DNA of 64,000 nucleotides from NCBI GenBank assembly GCA_026225235.1, contig JAMFSK010000200.1:1-64000 (forward strand), read 5' to 3'. The stretch is from Burkholderiales bacterium (GTDB lineage Bacteria; Pseudomonadota; Gammaproteobacteria; Burkholderiales; Burkholderiaceae). The position numbers were made by a program, and so were the translations under genes. The notes below the pieces were generated by a model. That model saw nothing but the letters and a program-made list of their open reading frames with translations. It made no database searches and was not told where the DNA came from. This document shows positions 45,359-53,483 of this stretch, one piece after another; the stretch's first letter is position 1; each line of letters begins with the position of its first letter.

Positions 45359-45790
45359 ATGGCCGTGAAACTAGCGAACAACCGCGGCGGCGTCGGTGGC
45401 ATCGCTCCTGTCAGCGAGATCAACGTCACGCCGATGGTCGACGTGATGCTCGTTCTGTTGATCGTGTTCATGGTGGCTGCGCCGCTTATGGCCTCCGGTG
45501 TCAAGGTCGATCTGCCGACCAGCAATGCGAAACCCTTGACCGAAGAAAAGCCACCGATCGCAGTGAGCCTGAATGCCGAGGGCAAACTGTACGTCGACAA
45601 GACCGAAGTGAGCCGTGCCACGCTGGTGAGTACACTGACGAGCGCAGCCGAGGGTGACAAGGCGCGCCGCGTCAATATTCGCGGCGACAAGGCACTTGCT
45701 TACGGGAAGGTAATTGACACCATGGGTGTGATCAACGAGGCCGGATTTTCGAAAATCGCGCTCGTTTCCGAACCCCCTCCGACGAACTAA
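45359..45790 (+). CDS. exbD: ExbD, TonB-system proton channel subunit
   Basis: 143 residues. The signature EINVTPMVDVMLVLLIVFMV includes the essential membrane Asp that carries protons in ExbD/TolR proteins. A periplasmic domain follows. Encoded 2 nt after exbB, last gene of tonB-exbB-exbD. Confidence 0.95.
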   Translation: MAVKLANNRGGVGGIAPVSEINVTPMVDVMLVLLIVFMVAAPLMASGVKVDLPTSNAKPLTEEKPPIAVSLNAEGKLYVDKTEVSRATLVSTLTSAAEGDKARRVNIRGDKALAYGKVIDTMGVINEAGFSKIALVSEPPPTN

Positions 45791-45794
45791 CGAT

Positions 45795-45827
45795 GCGAAG
45801 CGTGCCTGACTTCCGGCGCGGCTTCGC
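45795..45827. terminator. weak stem-loop between convergent genes
   Basis: GCGAAGC and GCTTCGC separated by 19 nt, between exbD and the convergent binding-protein gene. The loop is long, so this is a weak call. Confidence 0.3.
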
Positions 45828-45836
45828 TCTATCGCC

Positions 45837-47450
45837 TCACGCAGTCTTCTTCGCCAGCGACAGGTTGGCGAAATTGGCATACAGCGCCTGATTGCCGCCA
45901 AAATTGAGCACCTCGCGCCGGCTGATTGTCACCGTGTGCGGAGACACCAGCGGAATGCGTGCGACATCGGTTTGCACCTGCTGCTGGAAGCGGTCGTAGG
46001 TTGCCCTGCGTTTCACCGGATCGATCTCAGTCTGCCCACTCTCCAGCAACTGATCGACCTCCTGATTGCGATAGTCCGCCGCGTTGGAAAAAGCCACGCC
46101 CGGCCTGAAATTCTTCGACCAATAGAAACGCTGCGTACCGATGGCCGGATCCGGGCCTGCGTTGGCGGCATAGATGATCGTGTCGAAATCGCGGCGCGTA
46201 TACACCCGGTTCACGAACTCCCCGAAGTCCGACGAGCGGATATCCAGGCGCACACCCACCTTCTGCAAATTGCTGCGCAAATGCTGTGAGATCGCCGCTA
46301 GTGGCCCCGTCGGAGCAGGATCGTTGGTCAGCGTCAGGCGTACACCCTGCGCGTCGCGCTTCAATCCCGCAGCTTCGAGCAAGGCCTCCGCCTTGGCGAG
46401 ATCAAGCGGATAGCGTGGCACGTCAGCGGTATAGAAGGCGGGAAAGGCTTTCGGAATCGGCGCCTCGACGGGGTCCGCATAGCCGAGCCAGATGTTCTTG
46501 ACGATGAAGTCGCGATCAAACGCGTGCGCGAATGCCTGGCGCACACGCGGATCGCGAAACTGCGGACGGTCGAGATTGAACTCGAAGGCGGCCGTGCCGC
46601 TGATATAAGTCGACGGATAACGCGCCACGACAATCTGTGGATCACGTGACAGGCGCACGATGTCGGACAGTCCCACGGCGTAACCGTCGCTCAAATGGAC
46701 CTCGCCCGTTTCAAGCGCGGTCGCTCCACCGCTGCGATCGGCGATGAAGCGGAACAGCACTTTGTCGACGTAAGGCCGCGGGGAGTCCCAGTAGTCTGGG
46801 TTGCGCTCAAGCAGCACATAGCTACCCTGCTCCCATTTGACGAAACGGAACGGCCCATTACCGATCGGAGCGTTATTCAGGGGATTGGAGAGCACGTCCT
46901 TGCCCGCATACAGATGCTTGGGCAAGACCTGCGCCTCGACAGATGACATCAGCGCGCTCAGCAAATAGGGGGCGGGCTTGCTGAGCCGCAACGTCGCGGT
47001 CAAAGGATCCGGCGTGTCGACCGCCACCACGTTGGCAAACGTGGTGCGCCCCCGACTGTGATATTTCTTCCAGATTTCCAGCAATGAATAGGCGACATCG
47101 TCCGAAGTGAACGGCTTGCCGTCATGCCACCGCACACCGGGGCGCAGATGGAAGGTGAGCGACAGGCCGTCGCTCGACTGCTCCCAGTGCGTGGCCAATT
47201 GCGGCTTGGGATTGAACTGCTCGTCGAAAGTGAGCAGGCCATCAAATATTTTCCCCGACACCATCTGCGCCGTGCCCGCCGAGGTGATTGCGCTGGTCAG
47301 GCCGCTCGTCGCCTCCGGTCCCGCACCGATCACCAGCGTTCCGCCGCTGCGCACGGCGTCCGCCGCCTCTGAGCGCAGCGGTTGGCCAAGCTCGGTTGCG
47401 ATGCCGGCAAGCGCGGCGTATTCGAGAAATCTTCTGCGACTGACTGCCAT
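45837..47450 (-). CDS. dipeptide/oligopeptide-type ABC binding protein (Tat signal, second copy)
   Basis: 537 residues. The N-terminus AVSRRRFLEYAALAGIATEL has a twin-arginine motif (SRRRFLE). It is closely related to the protein at 23592: both share YHSRGR(S/T)TFANVVAVDT and similar NPLN-APIG-GPFRF segments. No permease lies beside it. It follows the flavoprotein/[2Fe-2S] pair on the same strand, 126 nt after the ferredoxin-like gene, and may be in one operon with it. It likely delivers a related ligand to the importer at 39683-43525. Confidence 0.9.
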   Translation of the reverse strand: MAVSRRRFLEYAALAGIATELGQPLRSEAADAVRSGGTLVIGAGPEATSGLTSAITSAGTAQMVSGKIFDGLLTFDEQFNPKPQLATHWEQSSDGLSLTFHLRPGVRWHDGKPFTSDDVAYSLLEIWKKYHSRGRTTFANVVAVDTPDPLTATLRLSKPAPYLLSALMSSVEAQVLPKHLYAGKDVLSNPLNNAPIGNGPFRFVKWEQGSYVLLERNPDYWDSPRPYVDKVLFRFIADRSGGATALETGEVHLSDGYAVGLSDIVRLSRDPQIVVARYPSTYISGTAAFEFNLDRPQFRDPRVRQAFAHAFDRDFIVKNIWLGYADPVEAPIPKAFPAFYTADVPRYPLDLAKAEALLEAAGLKRDAQGVRLTLTNDPAPTGPLAAISQHLRSNLQKVGVRLDIRSSDFGEFVNRVYTRRDFDTIIYAANAGPDPAIGTQRFYWSKNFRPGVAFSNAADYRNQEVDQLLESGQTEIDPVKRRATYDRFQQQVQTDVARIPLVSPHTVTISRREVLNFGGNQALYANFANLSLAKKTA

Positions 47451-47576
47451 GATATTGACTCCGGGGAAGGGTCCTGTTCAAGCGATGTGAATTGCTGTCC
47501 CGGGCGATGTTACTTAGAAATCGATCGCCATCGAACCAACTAGTTAGCGTATCTATATAAAGACAAAGACACGCGA

Positions 47577-47999
47577 TCACTCGTCGGCTTCGGCTTCAGT
47601 TTTCACTTCGGCTTGAGCTTCGAACGAGGTCGAAGCATCGATCCGCGCGCGCCGCACCAGACTGAGTTCGACCACCGTGTCGCGCAGCAACAGGCTACTG
47701 CGTGCCGGTTCAATTACGATGCCGTCGTGCATCGGCGTCGTACAAGCAGTCGTCACGATGCCGTCGATCCGCATCGCACAGACGTTGCACAAACCGCGCC
47801 GGCAAGACAAGGCAAAAACGAGTGCAGGATCGACCGCCCGTTGCAGATATTGCAATGCGCCCGACACGCTCACGTCTGACCAGGTGCTCGCACCGATACC
47901 CGCTTCGGCGGGACTGGGCAGCCTGTAGGTGTGCGGGGCTTCTCCGGGCGTTCGATTGAGATGGATGACCATCGTCAGTGGGCTCGATTCCAGGTTCAT
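47577..47999 (-). CDS. [2Fe-2S] protein, SdhB/FrdB N-terminal-domain-like
   Basis: 140 residues. The Cys pattern C66-x4-C71-x2-C74-x11-C86 (SCRRGLCNVCAMRIDG then ACTTPM) matches the plant-type [2Fe-2S] site of succinate dehydrogenase/fumarate reductase iron-sulfur subunits. The C-terminal [4Fe-4S]/[3Fe-4S] domain of those subunits is missing, and the chain ends in an acidic Glu/Ala tail. The start overlaps the stop of the flavoprotein gene (ATGA), so the two are coupled and probably form a soluble two-subunit oxidoreductase. Confidence 0.82.
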   Translation of the reverse strand: MNLESSPLTMVIHLNRTPGEAPHTYRLPSPAEAGIGASTWSDVSVSGALQYLQRAVDPALVFALSCRRGLCNVCAMRIDGIVTTACTTPMHDGIVIEPARSSLLLRDTVVELSLVRRARIDASTSFEAQAEVKTEAEADE

Positions 48000-49720
48000 A
48001 CCGGCGACAAAAATGAAAATTCGACCGCACTTACGCGATGCACTAGGGCACTGGAGCCCTTCTCACGCGAGATCAAGCCGTGCTCGACGACGGCCGGAGG
48101 GTTGCGCGCATCCTGGCGCCGATGCGCGCCAATCGAACTGCTCCGAGCCCGCGCGCACAGCAATGCGCTTTCGATCACCGATGTGGCAGCCACACATTCG
48201 AGCGCGTCGCTCCAGTCGCGATTCCACGCAGCCGCGCGAGTACGGCAGGCAAGTCGCGGCAACTCGTCGCGCGCGAGGGTGCGGAGCTCGCCGAGCGCCT
48301 TTTCAAGCGCGGCGCCATCGCGAATCGCGCCGAGTGCAAGGTCGACGATTTGACCGAGTCGGCGCTTCATCTCAGCTGGCACGACACCGTCTCTGCGGTG
48401 CAGGGGCGACTCGATACGGGCTTGCACGGCACGCCATGCGTCGCTCTCGAGTCGAGCCGCGGCCTCATGTGCGCTCGCGCCTGCCAGCGCGGCCGCCGCG
48501 CGTCCGGCCGCCTTGCCTTGCACCAGCACCTGGGCACCGGCGTTGCCAGACAGACGATTGCCTCCATGAACACCCCCTGTTGCTTCGCCGCACGCATAGA
48601 GATTTGGCACCCCGGTAAAGCCGTCCACATCGACACGAATCCCGCCCAGCGAGAAATGCGCGGCAGGGGCGACTTCGACTGCAAGGCCCGCCCGGATTCG
48701 CTCCACGAGCGGCGACATATCGAAGCCTTCCCAACGCCAGTCCGCCGAGAAAGAGCGCGTCCACGTGGGGAAGTTATCGACGATGTCGCGCGGCAAATGC
48801 GCCCATGACAGATACACGCCGCCATTTGGGCTACCGCGTCCTTCGATCACTTCGGCAGCACTGGCCGCGGCCACCACGTCCCGTGTGGCGAGTTCCATGC
48901 GCTCGGGGTCCCAACGCGCCATGAATCGCTCCCCATAGCGGTTGAGCAACCACGCCCGTACACCGCTCTGCGGACCGAGGATCCAGGGAAACTGCAAGCC
49001 GCGCCACATGTCCGGAGCGACCAGACAGCACGGCAGGAACTGAAGCATTTCCATCTCGATCAATTCCGCACCTGCGGCGAGCGCCATGGCATGGCCATCT
49101 CCCGATAGTTCTTCTGGCGCCGTACGCAAGCTCCAGTTCGAGGTCGCGCCGCCCGTGGCGATCACGACGGCACGACCGTACAGGGCTTCGACCTCGCCGG
49201 TACGTCGATCGAGTCCGGCAACACCCACTGCCGCGCCGTCGCGCATCAATAGCTCGGCAGATTGAAAGTCTTCGCGAAACCTGACGCCCGTACGTAACGC
49301 GGCGGTCGTGACCACGCGTTGCATCGAAGGCCCGGGAATACGCACGCCGCGTGCGCTCGAATGACCTGGCGCATGTTTGGGTGCGTCGACTTTTGCGCCG
49401 TCCGCGATCAGCCGGCGCAATTCTTCACCCACGCCCCCCACCATCGCCTCGACCAAGCGCTGATCACTCAGAAAGGAGCCCGAACGGATCGTATCGGTAA
49501 AGAATTTCTCATCGGTATCGTCAGGGTTCGCATCGAAACCCAGTTCGATTGCCGTGCGCCCCGATACGGATATGCCGCCTCCGGATGTGATGGTTGCGCC
49601 ACTTCGTCCGACCAGGCCTTTGTTGACCACCAGCACGTTCGCGCCGGTGGCACGTGCATGCCACGCCGCGACCAGTCCGGCGGCGCCGCTACCGATCACG
49701 ATGACGTCCCACGGTTTCAT
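47996..49720 (-). CDS. FAD flavoprotein of the succinate dehydrogenase/fumarate reductase/L-aspartate oxidase family
   Basis: 574 residues from ATG 49720. The N-terminal dinucleotide fold DVIVIGSGAAGLVAAWHARA is followed by the VGRSGATITSGGG segment, where the His that binds FAD covalently in SdhA is absent. Substrate-domain motifs are GHSSARGVRIPGP, HFSLGGIRVDVDG and ACGEATGGVHGGNRLSGNAG. It lacks partners for membrane anchoring. With the small [2Fe-2S] protein it could reduce or oxidise a dicarboxylate-like or sulfur substrate; AprA-type APS reductase is in the same superfamily but pairs with a ferredoxin of another type. Confidence 0.83.
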   Translation of the reverse strand: MKPWDVIVIGSGAAGLVAAWHARATGANVLVVNKGLVGRSGATITSGGGISVSGRTAIELGFDANPDDTDEKFFTDTIRSGSFLSDQRLVEAMVGGVGEELRRLIADGAKVDAPKHAPGHSSARGVRIPGPSMQRVVTTAALRTGVRFREDFQSAELLMRDGAAVGVAGLDRRTGEVEALYGRAVVIATGGATSNWSLRTAPEELSGDGHAMALAAGAELIEMEMLQFLPCCLVAPDMWRGLQFPWILGPQSGVRAWLLNRYGERFMARWDPERMELATRDVVAAASAAEVIEGRGSPNGGVYLSWAHLPRDIVDNFPTWTRSFSADWRWEGFDMSPLVERIRAGLAVEVAPAAHFSLGGIRVDVDGFTGVPNLYACGEATGGVHGGNRLSGNAGAQVLVQGKAAGRAAAALAGASAHEAAARLESDAWRAVQARIESPLHRRDGVVPAEMKRRLGQIVDLALGAIRDGAALEKALGELRTLARDELPRLACRTRAAAWNRDWSDALECVAATSVIESALLCARARSSSIGAHRRQDARNPPAVVEHGLISREKGSSALVHRVSAVEFSFLSPV

Positions 49721-50141
49721 GCGGTATTCCCTATCGTCGGAATGTTGTCGGCCAGCACCACGGCTTCGCCTAGTAGAGCACGTCTGCGAGTCCAGACAAA
49801 ACGAGCAATCGAGATATCCAAATCGTGCGCGAACCCTCGTGCGACGCTGTGTGTAACCCACACGAAGCGCTCTGCTAACGGTGCTACGACAGCGATTTAC
49901 ATGTGCCGCTGTCAAGCGCGCGACGAGCTGCACCGGAGCATTCGGCTTCAATTGAAGCAACTGTCATAACGATCCCGCAAACGCTTGGTTGAACCTGACC
50001 GCTTCTGGCTCGTACGCTATGTCTGGCCACAACGTCGCCCGAGAACGGGACTTCACCCCATCGATGTGCGTACGACCTCGCCAGCCGCACGAATGCCAGA
50101 GATCGCGTCGCCAGAGACCCCTTCATATAGGAATTCACTCC
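49721..50141. other. divergent intergenic region, flavoprotein / triple rhodanese
   Basis: About 420 bp. The notable element is the 14-bp palindrome at 49945-49958, listed separately. I see no gene; frames that cross it have poor starts. Confidence 0.4.
49945..49958. promoter_or_regulatory. 14-bp perfect palindrome, candidate operator
   Basis: GCTTCAATTGAAGC lies roughly midway between the divergent flavoprotein and rhodanese genes. An uninterrupted 14-bp palindrome in a divergent promoter region suggests a dimeric regulator. Confidence 0.45.
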
Positions 50142-51281
50142 ATGAGTATCCGAAACATTCATCGCGCCACGCTGCAAACCTGGTTGACCGAAAGCGGCCT
50201 TGGCAGCGGCATTGAACTCGCTCTACTCGATCTGAGATCGGTCGAGGAATTCGCGAAAGGACATCCTCTGTTCGGGACCAACCTACCGGCGGAAAATCTG
50301 GCGCGAGATGCTCAGCGCTTTGTGCCGAGGAAATCGGTGCGGCTGGTTCTCGTGGACAACGGAGACGGAGTCGCATCGAAAGGCGCCGAGACCCTGAAAG
50401 ACCTCGGCTACACCGACATCAATGTGTTGCAAGGCGGCATCCCCGCCTGGAACGCCGATGGTCTCAACGGCCTGCCGACCTTCGATATCCCCGGCATCAT
50501 TTTTTCGAAGAGTATTCGTGACCTTCGCGGTACGCCTTCCATCGAAGCCGCCGAACTCAAAGAACTTTACGACGCGAAACAGGACGTCATCGTGATCGAT
50601 ACGCGCACACGCGACGAATTCGCGCGCGGCCACGTTCCGGGTGCGGTCAGCGCGCCCGGCGAGGAAATTCTGTATCGCTTCCTCGATCAGGTGCCGAACC
50701 CCGACACCTTCGTGGTGGTGTCCTGTGCCGGTCTTCCCCGCGCGATCATCGGCGCGCAAACGTTGATCGACGCTCAAGTGCCAAACCGGGTGGCCTACCT
50801 CGAAGATGGCACGGCGGGCTGGACCCGCGCATCGCTTCAACTCGACACGGGCGGCACACCACGCGCTGATGCCAGCGCGGCAGCCGCAGGATTTGGCCTG
50901 CAACGGGCCGACGCGCTCAGCCAGCGAAGCGGTGTGAGAACCGCCAGTCAGGCCACCGTCTCGCAGTGGCTCACCGGAGATGAAGAGCGGACCACTTATC
51001 TGCTGGACATCCGCTCGGCCGAAGAATATGCCGCGGACCACGTACCCGGTTCCATTTCAGCGCCGGGCGGCCAGCTGCTTGCGGTTTCGCACCGCACTGT
51101 GGCGACACGGGGCGCACGACTCGTGCTGACCGACGATGACGGCACCCGCGCCATCACCACCGCTTACTGGCTGCAGCAGCGTGGCTGGGAAGTTCATTTG
51201 CTCGAGAAGGCCGTGAGTGAAAAGAGCGTTGGCAACCCAACGTCCAATGAGCGCGAACTCACCGCGCTGACGGCAAACTGA
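50142..51281 (+). CDS. three-domain rhodanese-like sulfurtransferase
   Basis: 379 residues from ATG 50142, with AGGAATTC upstream. Three rhodanese folds follow each other: about 20-110 (LLDLRSVEEFAKGH), 130-235 (VIVIDTRTRDEFARGHVPGA) and 265-360 (LLDIRSAEEYAADHVPGSIS). Only the middle domain has the catalytic Cys (C195 in VVSCAGLPR). The matching positions in domains 1 and 3 are Asp (LVDNGDG, TDDDGTR). It may transfer persulfide sulfur from a donor such as thiosulfate, with the outer domains structural or regulatory. It fits the sulfur theme but stands alone in its transcription unit. Confidence 0.88.
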   Translation: MSIRNIHRATLQTWLTESGLGSGIELALLDLRSVEEFAKGHPLFGTNLPAENLARDAQRFVPRKSVRLVLVDNGDGVASKGAETLKDLGYTDINVLQGGIPAWNADGLNGLPTFDIPGIIFSKSIRDLRGTPSIEAAELKELYDAKQDVIVIDTRTRDEFARGHVPGAVSAPGEEILYRFLDQVPNPDTFVVVSCAGLPRAIIGAQTLIDAQVPNRVAYLEDGTAGWTRASLQLDTGGTPRADASAAAAGFGLQRADALSQRSGVRTASQATVSQWLTGDEERTTYLLDIRSAEEYAADHVPGSISAPGGQLLAVSHRTVATRGARLVLTDDDGTRAITTAYWLQQRGWEVHLLEKAVSEKSVGNPTSNERELTALTAN

Positions 51282-51295
51282 CAAGGGACGCGGAC

Positions 51296-51327
51296 GCGCT
51301 GGCCTGTGTGATACGACAGACCGGCGC
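51296..51327. terminator. imperfect stem-loop between convergent genes
   Basis: GCGCTGGCCTGT and ACAGACCGGCGC can form a 12-position stem with one mismatch and one wobble, loop 8 nt, between the rhodanese and DUF3088 genes. No T-run. Confidence 0.35.
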
Positions 51328-51337
51328 GAACCCGACG

Positions 51338-51682
51338 TCAGTGAAGCTTCGGGAAGCCGTGTCGCTCGGCAAGCAGCGCAAGGATACGTTCGGGATCGGT
51401 CACATACCGCGTACTGCCGAGTTTAAGGGCATCGTCGGGAGTGGGATATTCGCTGCCGAAGACCAGTGCGGGCAGGCCTTGATGCTGGTCGTCCAGCGCC
51501 GCAATGACTTCGGTGCGAGGCCGCGCGAATGGCACGCGCTTGATGTCGAGGCGGGTAGAGCGCACCGGGTCACTTGCGAGCAGTCCCTCGATTGAAACAC
51601 CATGTGGACAGACAAAGCGTTCGCCCGGATAAGCGGGGTCAAGAAAGCCAGGCTGAAGCAACAGCAATAGATCGCGACTCAT
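51338..51682 (-). CDS. DUF3088 family protein
   Basis: 114 residues from ATG 51682 (MSRDLLLLLQPGFLDPAYPG). The pattern LLLLQPGFLDP, FVCPHGVSIEGLLA, RVPFARPRTEVIAALDDQHQ then GLPALVF matches DUF3088, a small thioredoxin-like family of unknown function. The usual CPxC site is CPHG here, so only one Cys remains. An in-frame ATG at 51742 is possible but has no family similarity before residue 20. Function unknown. Confidence 0.8.
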   Translation of the reverse strand: MSRDLLLLLQPGFLDPAYPGERFVCPHGVSIEGLLASDPVRSTRLDIKRVPFARPRTEVIAALDDQHQGLPALVFGSEYPTPDDALKLGSTRYVTDPERILALLAERHGFPKLH

Positions 51683-52134
51683 GAGTGCAAAGTATCCTTG
51701 TCTAGTGAGCGTTGTTGAACACCTCGACATCACCGGGCTCATTTGATCGTGTCAATGTTCCGGTGTTCGAATGAACCGGCGCCGCCCCGATGGGATGGGT
51801 CGATCGACACCAGTCATGTCGACGATTATGGCTATTCACGCTGCCGAGCGTTCCGACAAAAAGTGCTATCCATATGAGTTGTCGCTCGATCGAGCGCGAG
51901 TCCCCACGCTCTGCAGACCGTGCCCCGAGGAGCCGGGCATCATGTCCTTGCAATGCAAAGTCCATTTTCTTTGTTGCAGGTGACTCTGCACGATGCTTCA
52001 ATCTAAACCGGTTTGATCGCACGTCGATCAACCGTGAACACCCCTTCGTCCACGCTCGACACGCGCTCCCTATACCTCTGGCAAGACCTGCCGGGGATAT
52101 CTGCCCTACCGACGCTATTCATGCAGGATAAGTC
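51683..52134. promoter_or_regulatory. divergent region with LacI-like operator
   Basis: About 450 bp. It contains AAACCGGTTT at 52005-52014, the core of the LacI-type palindromes at 5680 and 9813, and a GC-rich 14-bp palindrome CGCTCGATCGAGCG at 51883-51896. Short frames here are not supported. Confidence 0.45.
52005..52014. promoter_or_regulatory. AAACCGGTTT, LacI-type operator core
   Basis: The same 10-bp core as operators O1 and O2, about 120 nt upstream of the FAD monooxygenase gene, but with non-palindromic flanking bases (T/G). No LacI gene is nearby, so it may be a target of the regulator at 4506 or of another family member, or chance. Confidence 0.4.
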
Positions 52135-53394
52135 ATGGCTGTTCCTTTTATCGATGTCGCCATTATTGGCGGCGGCCCCGGCGGCCTGACGCTGGCCCAC
52201 GGCCTGCGCAAGAATGGCATCGAGACGGCCGTGTTCGAGCGCGACCATGTGCGCGCCGACTATGTGCAGGGATTTCGGCTGCGTATTCGCCAACGGGCAA
52301 TACAAGCGCTCGAGACCAACCTGCCACCCCATCTGTTCGAAAAATTTCTCGCGACGGTCGGCAAGGCGCCGCGAAAACGGGTGACGCTGGACGAGCACTT
52401 TGATCCGATCGACAGTGCGGCCCCGAGGCCCGAGCCCGAAGACGCTCATGATGACAAGTCGGTGAGCCGCATCACGCTGCGGCAGATTCTTCTCAGTGAA
52501 CTCGGCGAAATCTTCCATCCTGGCCGCGAGTTTGTGCGCGCCGAGCGTCAGGTCGACGGCACCGTCATCGCGTATTTCGCCGACGGTTCAGCCGTGCGGA
52601 CCCACGTGCTGGTGGGTGCGGATGGGGCCAATTCGAAGGTGCGTCAGCAACTGCTGCCGGACTTCAAGATTTTCGATACGGGTGTGCGAAGACTCGCGGG
52701 AAAATTGACGCTGCAGGACGCAACACGTCATGGCATCGCGCCGCTGTTTCTAGACCACGGCGTGAGCGTACGCCCACGCTCGGGCCACAGCATCATGATC
52801 ACCAGCCACCATGTCGACCCTGAGGCCTACGCACGGTATGGACTGATCGGCGCCGATGATCCGAGTTATCGGAATACCGCGGGTTTCCACTTCAACAACA
52901 CGACGAGCTACATCTGGTGGAATACCGCTTATGAACTCGACGAGCTAGGTCCGGACAGCGTGCTTGCGACGCTCGACGGCACTCAACTGCTCGACGTGCT
53001 GCTCGAAAAAATTGGTCATTGGGACAAGCGCATCCTGAGTGTGATCCGTCACACCGATCCCTCCACGGTCGCTTACCTGAAGGTGCGCAGCTCACAACCC
53101 GGGGCGGTCTGGGAGACCGGGCCAGTGACACTACTGGGCGATGCGATTCATGCCATGACTTATTTTCGCGCACTCGGCGGCAACTCGGCCATCTATGACG
53201 CGGGCCTGCTCGCAGCCGAACTCGTCGCGGCACGACGACACGGCAAGCCCCTGCTCGCCGCGCTTCACGACTACGAGAATGCGATGCGTGCCCATGGTTA
53301 CGAAGCAGTGCAGTCCTCCCTCTCCGCGATGCTGAACAACACCGCTGCCGGTCGGACATCGAGAGGATCCCCGCAGGCTGCGTCCGCACCATAA
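52135..53394 (+). CDS. FAD-dependent aromatic-type monooxygenase
   Basis: Group A flavoprotein hydroxylase, 419 residues. It has the N-terminal FAD motif DVAIIGGGPGGLTLAHGL, the DG motif LVGADGANSKVRQQLL and the GD motif LLGDAIHAMTYFRALGGNSA. It uses NAD(P)H and O2 to hydroxylate a substrate, usually aromatic. Start: ATG 52135 after GGATAAGTC. It is 90 nt upstream of the DszA-like monooxygenase on the same strand and probably in its operon. It might act on the phenolic product of desulfurisation. Confidence 0.9.
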   Translation: MAVPFIDVAIIGGGPGGLTLAHGLRKNGIETAVFERDHVRADYVQGFRLRIRQRAIQALETNLPPHLFEKFLATVGKAPRKRVTLDEHFDPIDSAAPRPEPEDAHDDKSVSRITLRQILLSELGEIFHPGREFVRAERQVDGTVIAYFADGSAVRTHVLVGADGANSKVRQQLLPDFKIFDTGVRRLAGKLTLQDATRHGIAPLFLDHGVSVRPRSGHSIMITSHHVDPEAYARYGLIGADDPSYRNTAGFHFNNTTSYIWWNTAYELDELGPDSVLATLDGTQLLDVLLEKIGHWDKRILSVIRHTDPSTVAYLKVRSSQPGAVWETGPVTLLGDAIHAMTYFRALGGNSAIYDAGLLAAELVAARRHGKPLLAALHDYENAMRAHGYEAVQSSLSAMLNNTAAGRTSRGSPQAASAP

Positions 53395-53483
53395 CGCACA
53401 GGTACGCGAGAGGTGAGCGCGCACCCGGCGGAATCGATACCGGCCCCGTCACAGATCAACACTTACAGAGGAATTCGCAGCAT

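Noticed and set aside
51883-51896. CGCTCGATCGAGCG palindrome
   Set aside because: GC-rich and composed of CGATCG-type repeats that are common by chance in this genome; not listed as an operator of its own.
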